Shown piece after piece: positions 35,852 to 43,516 of a stretch of 64,000 nt of DNA. This DNA comes from HGM04593 sp045661225 (GTDB lineage: Bacteria > Bacteroidota > Bacteroidia > Bacteroidales > Bacteroidaceae). Below the pieces are notes generated by a model, which ran no database searches, was not told where the DNA came from, and saw only the letters and a program-made list of their open reading frames with translations. The translations under genes and the position numbers were made by a program. The stretch spans positions 113,780 through 177,779 of the forward strand of contig JAZRFF010000009.1 of assembly GCA_045661225.1 (NCBI GenBank). The letters run 5' to 3'. Position 1 is the first letter of the stretch. Each line of letters opens with the position of its first letter.

Positions 35852-36568
35852 TTATATTCTTTCTATGGCCTCGGGCAGGGTCGTGAGTGTGTCAATAACA
35901 ACGGTAGGCTCGTGTCCGGGGAGTATGGGCTCTTCTTCCCAGCATACTTTTTTAATCCAGGCGGTCTTGCAGCCAAGAGTGCTCGACGGGTATATGTCCT
36001 TACGGTACGAGTCACCTACCACAAGAATCTCTTCGGCCGGCAGGTTCAGAGCCTTTACGCCCAAGGCAAAGAGTGCCGGGTCGGGTTTGCGCAGCCCTAC
36101 GACCGATGACTCTACTATCTCCTTGAATAACCCCTCGAGCCCGAACTCTTTGAGCACCACCGGCATATTCCCATAGAAATTCGTAACAAGCACAAGCGGG
36201 TATTTCCTGTGTAAGCGCTCGACAATTGTGCGTGTTTGCTCTAATGTATTTCTGACATTATTGTAGCACAGAAGGGCCACCTCCTCTTCTTTTTCTTTTG
36301 TGAATGAGGTCGATGCTGCTTTGCCACGCAGGTAGTCGAACTGTAGCGCCATCTTTTTTATTAGTAGTGTGCGGAATGTATCGCTCGGGGCAATTATTGG
36401 CGACTTTGCCAACGAGCGCTCTCCGTGTACGTATGCCTCGCGGAACAGCTCTTTATCTATTTCTACACCGGCTTTTATATATTGTTCACGTATAAACTCC
36501 CCCCAATGTACTCCGTTGGTGTCTATTGTGCCACCATAGTCGAATATTATGCCTTTAATTGAACTCAT
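35852..36568 (-). CDS. HAD-superfamily hydrolase of the lipid head-group operon
   Basis: 238 aa. HAD motif I reads IFDYGGT: nucleophile Asp10, but the usual second Asp two residues later is Gly12, as in a subgroup of HAD enzymes. Motif II VLVTNF, motif III GLRKPDP with its Lys, and motif IV VVGDSYRKDI follow. An alpha-helical cap sits between motifs I and II. The gene overlaps the end of the CDP-alcohol phosphatidyltransferase by 14 bp and is the last of a seven-gene minus-strand run. A phosphatase removing phosphate from a phospholipid or head-group intermediate is the obvious role (inference); the Asp-to-Gly change may alter the chemistry. Confidence 0.85.
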   Translation of the reverse strand: MSSIKGIIFDYGGTIDTNGVHWGEFIREQYIKAGVEIDKELFREAYVHGERSLAKSPIIAPSDTFRTLLIKKMALQFDYLRGKAASTSFTKEKEEEVALLCYNNVRNTLEQTRTIVERLHRKYPLVLVTNFYGNMPVVLKEFGLEGLFKEIVESSVVGLRKPDPALFALGVKALNLPAEEILVVGDSYRKDIYPSSTLGCKTAWIKKVCWEEEPILPGHEPTVVIDTLTTLPEAIERI

Positions 36569-37508
36569 AACCGCTCTCGATTTTCTTTCTTAACCTTTTG
36601 CAAAGCGATTCGTGTTTCTGTTGCATATAGACGAACAGAATCATCAGCACCACCAATTCAAAGAACAGGTATAGCCACAGTTCTCCGGTCAGCATTGCAA
36701 AGCAGAGCACTATCGCACGCGAGTTGAATGTGAGAATGTTGGTAAACTTCATCAGCGGGAGACTGCCTTTGCGGAACTCTTCGCGCAACTCCTGCGGAAT
36801 CTCGGTGCCGTAGCTGTTGTGCACACATTTTATGAACTTCTGGAACTGAGGGCTCATTCGTTCCTGATTCTCGACGTATGCAACATAAAAGCGCAAGAAG
36901 AGTTTCCAGAAAAAAGATGTGCGCCACGATGTCTCTCTGTATTCTTTCTTCTCCATCTCGGAATTGTGGAATTCGTTTCCGTTCTTTTCATTTATAAAAT
37001 AGAGATGAATGTTGCGGTAATAGTCGGCAAGCTGGCACTGTGAGCCGTGTACCCAGAATCCGTCGAATGACAATAATATCCAGATTATTATTCCCCAGTT
37101 GTGCCCGGGTGCAAATGGTATAGGTTGGAATGTCTCGCGCACGGCAATGGCAAAGTATATAAAGAAGAACCAGCAGTCGCCGGCAAAGCCATCGAGAATG
37201 CGTCCCCAACGTGTCTTTTGGCCTGTGATGCGCGCAAGCTGGCCGTCGGTGCTGTCATATAGGTTCGCCCACATAAGCAACAATATTCCCAGAATGTTCC
37301 ATCGCAGGCTCTCCTGCATAAAGCATAATCCCGCACCTACGCCCAGGAATATGGATATTATAGTAATTATATTCGGGTGAATGCCGCGGTTGCGGAAAAA
37401 CAGCGCGCATCTGAACCCTAACGGGCGGTAGAACCATAGGTCGAGAAACTCTTCGGTGTCGTTCGACTTTATTGATGCGTTATATAGCTTCTTATCTTCT
37501 TCTCTCAT
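36555..37508 (-). CDS. CDP-alcohol phosphatidyltransferase-family membrane enzyme
   Basis: 317 aa with several membrane helices and a long soluble loop (about 165-250). The catalytic motif is visible: Asp85-x2-Asp88-Gly89-x2-Ala92-Arg93-x8-Gly102-x3-Asp106, then Asp111. The last gap is four residues (DGFAGD), where the canonical motif has three. Such enzymes swap CMP from a CDP-alcohol for another alcohol, making PIP-, PGP- or PS-type lipids, or couple a CDP-linked polar alcohol to a lipid acceptor. It overlaps the upstream ATP-grasp gene by 17 bp. Together with the nucleotidyltransferase upstream, which could make CDP-X, it suggests an unusual phospholipid; the alcohol cannot be read from the sequence. 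Confidence 0.87.
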   Translation of the reverse strand: MREEDKKLYNASIKSNDTEEFLDLWFYRPLGFRCALFFRNRGIHPNIITIISIFLGVGAGLCFMQESLRWNILGILLLMWANLYDSTDGQLARITGQKTRWGRILDGFAGDCWFFFIYFAIAVRETFQPIPFAPGHNWGIIIWILLSFDGFWVHGSQCQLADYYRNIHLYFINEKNGNEFHNSEMEKKEYRETSWRTSFFWKLFLRFYVAYVENQERMSPQFQKFIKCVHNSYGTEIPQELREEFRKGSLPLMKFTNILTFNSRAIVLCFAMLTGELWLYLFFELVVLMILFVYMQQKHESLCKRLRKKIESGYEFN

Positions 37509-38328
37509 TTTTATTGAGTTTACTTGTTATATATTCAGCAATCTCCTTTGCGGCTTCGGCGCGTATGGGCGAGAAACTCGGAAAGTCGTTAATGTCTATT
37601 ATGTAAATATCTCCCTTGCTGTTGACAATGCAGTCGCCTCCATAAATTTCAAGCCCTATGGCTTTTGCCGCATTGTTTACAATTTGCTTCATTTTTTCTT
37701 TGTCGAAAGGAAAATGTCCGGGAATGCCGTTTATGGCTTCAAGACCGAATTTGCTCTTTTCGGGGTCGGGGTAGCAGTAGTGAAAGTAACTCTCTCCAAC
37801 GGCATAGAATTTTATTATGTCTCCGTTTATGTGGTTACAGTGAATGTAGGTGGTGACGCCTCTGTCTTTCATCTGCTCAATGGCGGCGCGTGCTTCGTCG
37901 GCGTTGTCTACGTAGCAAATGTCGTCTCTGTGGCTGCTCCACCCATCGCCGCGTTTTATCCAGGCCGGGTAGGTGAGTCCTTTGAGCGTTGCCGTGTCTT
38001 CAATAATGGTGAATGGCGGTTGGGGGGCAGCGTGGTTTTTGAGTGTCTGCATAAACTTTATGCGTGAGCACCCTTCTACGGCATCGGGGGTGTTTGTTAT
38101 TATAATGCCGTCTGCCTCGGCTTGCCTTAGTCTTTGCAGCGTCTCCGGTGTACGTGACATACTGCATATTGCGTCCGCACCGAACGGCAGGGGGGCTTTG
38201 TCGCCAATTGTCGTAACGGTGACACCCGATGCGCGCAGTGCCTGTGCCACGCTGTTGAGTATGGCTGCGTCGCGCTCGACCATATTAGGTGAGTCGGCCG
38301 AGGTGCGTGTTATTGTTACGATTTTCAT
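37492..38328 (-). CDS. ATP-grasp enzyme of the lipid head-group operon
   Basis: 278 aa, cytosolic. The N-terminal third has a pre-ATP-grasp fold (ITRTSADSPNMVERDAAIL, GIIITNTPDAVEGCSRIKFMQ). PAWIKRGDGWSSHRDD is the ATP-binding strand and lysine region. The metal site is near the end: YGGDCIVNSKGDIYIIDINDFPSF (residues 245-252 DINDFPSF). The D-I-N-x-F-P string recalls inositol-trisphosphate kinases of the ITPK type and also some amino-acid ligases. It may phosphorylate a polyol phosphate or add an amino acid to the head group; neither can be chosen by eye. It overlaps its neighbours by 4 and 17 bp. Confidence 0.8.
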   Translation of the reverse strand: MKIVTITRTSADSPNMVERDAAILNSVAQALRASGVTVTTIGDKAPLPFGADAICSMSRTPETLQRLRQAEADGIIITNTPDAVEGCSRIKFMQTLKNHAAPQPPFTIIEDTATLKGLTYPAWIKRGDGWSSHRDDICYVDNADEARAAIEQMKDRGVTTYIHCNHINGDIIKFYAVGESYFHYCYPDPEKSKFGLEAINGIPGHFPFDKEKMKQIVNNAAKAIGLEIYGGDCIVNSKGDIYIIDINDFPSFSPIRAEAAKEIAEYITSKLNKNERRR

Positions 38329-39023
38329 TTTTCTGCAAGGAATTTTTCGGCTTTTGCAATATCTTCGGCGTGGTCAATGTCTATAATCTTTGTAAAGGGG
38401 TAGGCTTTCAAAGGCACTCCTCTTTCAACTAATCGACGTTGGAAATTACGCATACGTTCAACTCCCTCGGTTATACACTCGTCGAGAATGTCGAGTGCTT
38501 CGGGTGGCAGTCCGTATATGCCGCCCGAGATGTATTTTGACTGCGGGGTAGGCTTGTCGCCGAATGCTGTTATGTTTAGCGTTTCGTCGGTCTCGACATA
38601 CAGCGGCTTCTCGTCGTCAATGTAGTCGGTGACAGCCATCAGCCCACCGTTTGTGCACTCTTTCAGTCTGTCGATGTAGGCTTTGAACTCTGTTTCGCGG
38701 AAAAGGGTGTCGACTGTCGTCAGGCAGAATCTCTCACCGCGCAGCAGGTGGCTTAACGCGTGTAGGCTGTGCATAGAACTCGCAGTGTCTTTCACCACAA
38801 ATTCTATAGGGTATCTCTCCTTCAGCCTCTTGAGGTATTCAAGTGTTGCCGGCTGATGTTCGTTGATGATTATGTTTATGCTGGCAGCCCCTGCATCGGA
38901 GAATATTCTCACAAGGCGCTCAATCAACGGTGTTCCTTGTAGCTCAACGAGCGGCTTGGGGACTGTCACCCCCTCGCCGGTCAAGCGTGAACCTTCGCCG
39001 GCTGCTATAATCGCGAATTTCAT
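38325..39023 (-). CDS. Sugar/polyol-phosphate nucleotidyltransferase
   Basis: 232 aa, single Rossmann-type domain. The N-terminus MKFAIIAAGEGSRLTGEGVTVPKPLVELQ is the nucleotidyltransferase signature (G-x-G-x-R...PKP); TTVDTLFRETEF supplies the metal-binding Asp, and YISGGIYGLPPEAL is the typical product-site segment. Size and pattern fit enzymes such as LicC or archaeal inositol-1-phosphate cytidylyltransferase, which make CDP-linked alcohols. It starts 5 bp after pdxA and overlaps the ATP-grasp gene by 4 bp. Its product would be a direct donor for the CDP-alcohol phosphatidyltransferase two genes down. Confidence 0.85.
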   Translation of the reverse strand: MKFAIIAAGEGSRLTGEGVTVPKPLVELQGTPLIERLVRIFSDAGAASINIIINEHQPATLEYLKRLKERYPIEFVVKDTASSMHSLHALSHLLRGERFCLTTVDTLFRETEFKAYIDRLKECTNGGLMAVTDYIDDEKPLYVETDETLNITAFGDKPTPQSKYISGGIYGLPPEALDILDECITEGVERMRNFQRRLVERGVPLKAYPFTKIIDIDHAEDIAKAEKFLAEK

Positions 39024-39028
39024 CTTGC

Positions 39029-40126
39029 TTAATCGTTGTCGGGCAGTTGCAGGTTCAGGCGGTTGCTGTCGTCGCGTTTCTCGAAGTACATCTTACGCAA
39101 AGGACTGCGGTGTGCATAATCATATTGTCTGCGGTTGCGCAAAATGTCGATAGCGGCATATATAGCCTGACGGAACGAATTCTCGTCGGCTTCTCCCTTG
39201 CCAGTAATGTCGAATGCGACACCGTGGGCAGGCGAGGTGCGTATAATGTCCAATCCTGCGGTAAAGTTCACACCGTCATTCATTGCAATAGTCTTCAGGG
39301 GTGTCAGTCCCTGGTCGTGGTACATTGCGAGTATTGCGTCGAATGCGGCATATTTTCCACTGCCCATAAATCCGTCGGCAGCAAAAGGACCGTAGCAGAA
39401 TATTCCGCCGTCGTTCATTTTGCGTATGGTGGGGGCTATAACCTCTATCTCCTCTTTTCCAAGCAGGCCATTGTCGCCGGCGTGCGGGTTTAGCGAGAGT
39501 ACGGCTATCTTGGGCGCATCAATATTGAAATCGTATTTCAGGCTCCTGTCGAGAAGGGTTATTTTCTCTTCCAGCAGTTCCGGGGTTATTGCCGCCGGAA
39601 TATCGCGCAGCGCCATATGAGATGTAGCCACTGCCACGCGAAGGTCACCGCTGCACAACAACATCAGAGCCTTGTCCTCACCACCGCAACGCTCCTGCAA
39701 ATATTCGGTGTGTCCTGGGAATGTGAATTGCTCGCTCTGAATTGTGCTTTTGTTTATTGGAGCTGTGACAATAATGTCGACTATCTGTTCTTGACAATCC
39801 TTTACCGCTCTCTCTAAAGCCTGGAAAGCTGCGTTGCCGGCTTCGGCTGTGCTTGCGCCAAGCTCAATATGTACATCGTCGCTGTTGCAGTTGATTATGT
39901 TGAGTTTTCCGGGCTGTGCCTCGTCGGCGCTCTCAATGGCATTGTATTGTATCTCCATCTCCAACGCTTTGCGGTGGTACGCCGCTACTTTGGGCGAACC
40001 GTATACAATGGGAGTGCATATTTCGAACATATCGGGGTTTTCGAAGGTTTTGAAAATAATCTCATAACCTATTCCGTTAATGTCGCCTTGCGTTATTGCA
40101 ACGCGTATTCTGTGCTTTTCGCTCAT
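39029..40126 (-). CDS. pdxA: 4-hydroxythreonine-4-phosphate dehydrogenase
   Basis: 365 aa from MSEKHRIRVAITQGDINGIG; an upstream ATG would read back into the preceding gene. PdxA oxidises 4-phosphohydroxy-L-threonine in pyridoxal-5-phosphate synthesis. Marks: ITQGDINGIGYEI, TAPINKSTIQ, FPGHTEYLQERCGG, VATSHMALRDIP, LNPHAGDNGLLGKEE, and AMYHDQGLTPLK with its metal-binding His. It lies 16 bp after the DUF4837 gene. No pdxJ partner is in the window. Its place upstream of the lipid genes may be plain operon sharing. Confidence 0.95.
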   Translation of the reverse strand: MSEKHRIRVAITQGDINGIGYEIIFKTFENPDMFEICTPIVYGSPKVAAYHRKALEMEIQYNAIESADEAQPGKLNIINCNSDDVHIELGASTAEAGNAAFQALERAVKDCQEQIVDIIVTAPINKSTIQSEQFTFPGHTEYLQERCGGEDKALMLLCSGDLRVAVATSHMALRDIPAAITPELLEEKITLLDRSLKYDFNIDAPKIAVLSLNPHAGDNGLLGKEEIEVIAPTIRKMNDGGIFCYGPFAADGFMGSGKYAAFDAILAMYHDQGLTPLKTIAMNDGVNFTAGLDIIRTSPAHGVAFDITGKGEADENSFRQAIYAAIDILRNRRQYDYAHRSPLRKMYFEKRDDSNRLNLQLPDND

Positions 40127-40142
40127 AATTCTATATTGTTTT

Positions 40143-41198
40143 TTATTGTTTATTCTCTTCGATAACAAATTCCTGAAGTTTTGTGCTTGCCTCAATAAGC
40201 TTGTCTGCGGGCAGACGCAGTGTGAACAGCGATGCCTCCAACTTGCGCATCAGCGAGCCTTTCTTCCTGTTTGGGGCATAAACAAAAGCCTCGACAACAA
40301 TTACCCGGTTGTTTATTTCATCTACTACCGAGTGCGACACGAACGGTCCGCCCATAATGTCGCCTTCCATCTCCCATAAGCCACGGGCAACCTGAATGTA
40401 ACGGTCACGGTAAGCACCCTCGGTAATCTCGACGCTCCAGTCGTTGGTGCCCATATATTGGGTAGGCTTTGCTCCAGGCATATTTATCTTCATAATAGAG
40501 TCGCGCATTGCAATGTAATTTTCGCGAGAAAAATTATCGGGAGAGGTGTAGGGGTAACTGTACACAGCAAAGCTCATAATTTCGGCGCGGGGAGTGTTGA
40601 AGTCCGATATCCATACAAAATTCTCTCCTTTTCTGTAGCCACTTAGTTGGAAAGGCACTCTTAGCTCGCACCCGAACATCTCTTCTACCACCTTCAGCGC
40701 GTTTTCGCTGTAACTGCTCTGTAGATAATCAATCTGTCGTTCCATCTCCACGCGAGTGAGAAAATCTACAATCACCTGTGAATTTTCTGTTACGAATGTT
40801 TCGAACTCGCTTATCCCGGGCGACTGGATATTCATAAAAATCTGCGGTGTTGATACAACGTCTCTTGTATATTTGAATGCAGTTTGTGTGTAGCGGTCGC
40901 TGTTGATGTCTACAAAGATGATGTTGCGGAACGCTTTATATGCACCCACAAACTTTTCTTCGGTTACACGCGATATCTTGAATGAACGTTCCGATTGCGG
41001 AAGTCCGGGAATGTCTGTGTCGAGCGCGTAAAGCAACGCTCTGCCGGCGGGTGACTCCCAGGTGTCGTCGTTGCACACTACAAGCACTTCGTACGGGTTG
41101 CCGATAGAGTGTCTTTTGGTGCCGGTAACGCTCTCCATAACCTCGGTGCAACCCGCCAGGGTGAGCAGCATTGCTGCAAGTATCAGTAATTTCTTCAT
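40143..41198 (-). CDS. DUF4837 lipoprotein
   Basis: 351 aa. Lipoprotein signal peptide with lipobox LAGC (Cys17). The body matches the DUF4837 family of Bacteroidetes: GNPYEVLVVCNDDTWES near the start, SRVTEEKFVGAYKAFRNI, VVDEINNRVIVVEAFVYAPNRKKGSLMRKLEA near the end. Function unknown; the family is widespread and often sits next to rlmN, as here (8 bp away). Probably on the periplasmic side of a membrane. Confidence 0.85.
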   Translation of the reverse strand: MKKLLILAAMLLTLAGCTEVMESVTGTKRHSIGNPYEVLVVCNDDTWESPAGRALLYALDTDIPGLPQSERSFKISRVTEEKFVGAYKAFRNIIFVDINSDRYTQTAFKYTRDVVSTPQIFMNIQSPGISEFETFVTENSQVIVDFLTRVEMERQIDYLQSSYSENALKVVEEMFGCELRVPFQLSGYRKGENFVWISDFNTPRAEIMSFAVYSYPYTSPDNFSRENYIAMRDSIMKINMPGAKPTQYMGTNDWSVEITEGAYRDRYIQVARGLWEMEGDIMGGPFVSHSVVDEINNRVIVVEAFVYAPNRKKGSLMRKLEASLFTLRLPADKLIEASTKLQEFVIEENKQ

Positions 41199-41206
41199 TT
41201 TATGGT

Positions 41207-42244
41207 TTATTTGTTGTTATTATTCTGCTTGAGTGTCGACAGCATTCCGCACGCGGCGAAAATATCCTCTCCGCGCGAAGTTCTTATGGTTGTGAACAAG
41301 CCGTTCTTGGTGAGAAAATCCCGGAGTTGTGTCATTCCCTCCTCGTCGACGCCCTCGAGTGGTACGCCCGGAATAGCGTGGTAGCGTATTAGGTTTATGC
41401 GGCAGTCCATACCTTCGAGAAGCTTGAGCAATTTCCGTGCGTGTGCCATAGTCTCATTGACACCTTTAAATACAATATACTCGAATGTAAGCCTGCGCTG
41501 GTGGGCAAAATCGTACTCTTTTAACAGGTCGAGCATCTCAATTATCGAGTAGCCCTTCTCGGCGGGCATAATCTCGCGGCGTTTTTCGGGGACGGGGTGG
41601 TGCAGGCTTACTGCAATATGGTAGTCGCCCCCATCGAGCAGACGCTTGAGTCCCTTGCGTACTCCTACGGTTGACACCGTCAGACGGTGCGGGCTCCACC
41701 CCAGACCATATTCGCTTGTGAGCACCTCTATGGCCTGCAATAGATTGTCGAGGTTGTCGCAAGGCTCGCCCATTCCCATAAAGACAATGTTTGTGAGCTT
41801 GTCGAATTCGGGCAGTGCTATTATTTGGTTGAGAATCTCGTTCGAGGTTAGGTTGGCGGTGTATTTCTGCTTGCCTGTCATACAAAAAAGACAGTTCATC
41901 TTGCAACCGACCTGTGACGACACGCACAAAGTGGCGCGGTCGCCATCGGGGATATAAACAGCTTCGACATAATGCTCGTTCTCGACTTTGTACAAGTATT
42001 TTATTGTGCCGTCGATTGAGCGTGCCGCATCGGCCGGAGCGCTGCGCCCAACCTCGAACATCTGAGCAAGTTTCTCTCTGTTCTTTAGCGAGATGTTTGA
42101 CATTTCGTCTATAGAGTGAATGCGCTTGCGATATACCCAGTCGGCTATCTGCTTGGCTGTGAAAGCCGGCATTCCGGCCTCCTTTACAGCTTCTTTAAGC
42201 GCGTCGAGTGTCATTCCTAAAAGTTTCCCTTTTTTTGCCTCCAT
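41207..42244 (-). CDS. rlmN: 23S rRNA/tRNA adenine C2-methyltransferase RlmN
   Basis: 345 aa. Radical-SAM methyltransferase acting on A2503 of 23S rRNA and A37 of some tRNAs. Cluster motif GCKMNCLFCMTG (Cys114, Cys118, Cys121); FMGMGEPCDNLDN; STVGVRKGLKRLL; and the C-terminal FAACGMLS with Cys332, which corresponds to the methyl-carrying Cys355 of E. coli. First gene of a seven-gene run with gaps of 8, 16 and 5 bp and then three overlaps. Its leader has TATCTTCGC 45 bp before the start. Confidence 0.96.
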   Translation of the reverse strand: MEAKKGKLLGMTLDALKEAVKEAGMPAFTAKQIADWVYRKRIHSIDEMSNISLKNREKLAQMFEVGRSAPADAARSIDGTIKYLYKVENEHYVEAVYIPDGDRATLCVSSQVGCKMNCLFCMTGKQKYTANLTSNEILNQIIALPEFDKLTNIVFMGMGEPCDNLDNLLQAIEVLTSEYGLGWSPHRLTVSTVGVRKGLKRLLDGGDYHIAVSLHHPVPEKRREIMPAEKGYSIIEMLDLLKEYDFAHQRRLTFEYIVFKGVNETMAHARKLLKLLEGMDCRINLIRYHAIPGVPLEGVDEEGMTQLRDFLTKNGLFTTIRTSRGEDIFAACGMLSTLKQNNNNK

Positions 42245-42639
42245 TTCTTCTATTTCTTTTGCGGTTGGCGTGCAACCTTTATATTCTGCGAAGATAATGC
42301 AAAAAAGTGGTTTTTTCTTTACTTAAACCAATAAATAACATCAATTATTTAAATATTTATATACTTTAAAACTACAGAAAATCGTGCAGCCATTGTTGCT
42401 CTGTGGCAATAAAGCCCATCTTTAAATAATATTGCTTTTAAGCTCGTTTGTCCGGGACTCTTTGGCTTTTGTGTGAAGCTTATTATAAAACTGCATTTTT
42501 TGTGTACTTTATTTTTTGTAGAATATAGAATATTAGATTTAATTTGCGATAATTAACAAACATTAACTAAAAATAGGGGGGGTAAAATTTTATCTGGTTA
42601 CTTTTGTCTCCAAATATAATTTTTAAAATTTGACGTAAT
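42245..42639. other. AT-rich intergenic region with divergent promoters
   Basis: Separates rlmN from the His-rich orphan gene. It contains the rlmN -7-like TATCTTCGC (minus strand, 42289-42296), and on the plus strand a run of seven G followed by TACTTTTG (42599-42606, perfect TAnnTTTG), 33 bp before the orphan start. No RNA or gene seen. Confidence 0.5.
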
Positions 42640-43293
42640 ATGGGACTTTTTAAAACTGAAAATCACACACACACTCACACTCACGTTTCTGAGGACGCTG
42701 CCAAGCAAATGCGTAAAGGTAGTGAAGCGTTAGCAGAAGCCCAAAAAGCAGCGAAGTCTGCCGCTTATTCTGCAGAGAGGACGGCTGAACTTGAACTTAA
42801 GGCTGAAAAGGTTAAACTTAAGGCTGTAGAAGAACAGGAGCGCACCAAAAGATATGCGGTAGATCAAGGAGTAAAATCCGAGGCTATGGAGAAACTCTGG
42901 GAACTGGCCGAAACAGGAACCTATGCGGCTTATGTAAGATTGGTTGCTTGCCGTGAAACAGAGGAGGGCTTCTTCTCGTTAGGTTTAAATTTGAAAGACA
43001 ATGCCGGTCCTAAGCCATCGGAAAAGGATCTTGCTACTATTATTTTAGGGTTTAACTATACAAAGGATATTAACGAGCTTGACAGAATCGTGAAATATGC
43101 TATTCAAAAATGTCTGAACGACGACTTGTTGCACATTCAAAGTGTTATTCAGACCAGAGTCGGTGAACCCGAATATGAACGTTTGGCCGAAGAGATTGAT
43201 AAACACCTGCACCCGACTTTGGGTAATATTTTTGACGAAGTAAAGAAAAACTTTTCAAAAGTATTTGGAGTGTTTAGTATGAAAAAAAGATAA
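42640..43293 (+). CDS. Hypothetical protein with His/Thr N-terminus and coiled coil
   Basis: 217 aa, family not recognised, no signal peptide. The N-terminus ENHTHTHTHV alternates His and Thr, a possible metal-binding arm. Residues about 18-80 are a charged, Ala- and Glu-rich helix, probably a coiled coil. About 80-217 form a soluble domain (AAYVRLVACRETEEGFFSLGL, IVKYAIQKCLNDDLLHIQ, FDEVKKNFSKVFGVFSMKKR). The sequence is richer in A and T than its neighbours and the gene stands alone between a long AT-rich region and a strong terminator, which suggests acquisition by transfer. It has a plausible promoter of its own. Confidence 0.75.
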   Translation: MGLFKTENHTHTHTHVSEDAAKQMRKGSEALAEAQKAAKSAAYSAERTAELELKAEKVKLKAVEEQERTKRYAVDQGVKSEAMEKLWELAETGTYAAYVRLVACRETEEGFFSLGLNLKDNAGPKPSEKDLATIILGFNYTKDINELDRIVKYAIQKCLNDDLLHIQSVIQTRVGEPEYERLAEEIDKHLHPTLGNIFDEVKKNFSKVFGVFSMKKR

Positions 43294-43339
43294 TTAAAAC
43301 ATTTTCTTGACTGCAAAATACAGTAATGTGTTTTTAAAA

Positions 43340-43377
43340 GCAAAAAGTTCGGCGTCTGCCGAACTTTTTGCTTTTTT
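43340..43377 (+). terminator. Terminator after the His-rich orphan gene
   Basis: Perfect 14-bp stem GCAAAAAGTTCGGC/GCCGAACTTTTTGC with a four-base loop, followed by TTTTTT. Confidence 0.92.
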
Positions 43378-43516
43378 ACTTTTTAAAGAAACTTTTTTAA
43401 ATAACACCGAATCTGTTTTTTGCTATTTTCGCACTAAATTATTCTGAATTTTATAAAAACATTCTATTTTTGTTTTGTGGAATTTGAATGATGGAATCTT
43501 TAATTTCAGATAGATA

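Noticed and set aside
43318..43331. 14-bp match (ATACAGTAATGTGT) to 62348-62361 as possible attachment sites
   Set aside because: A match of this length is expected by chance several times in 64 kb and neither copy has integrase context.
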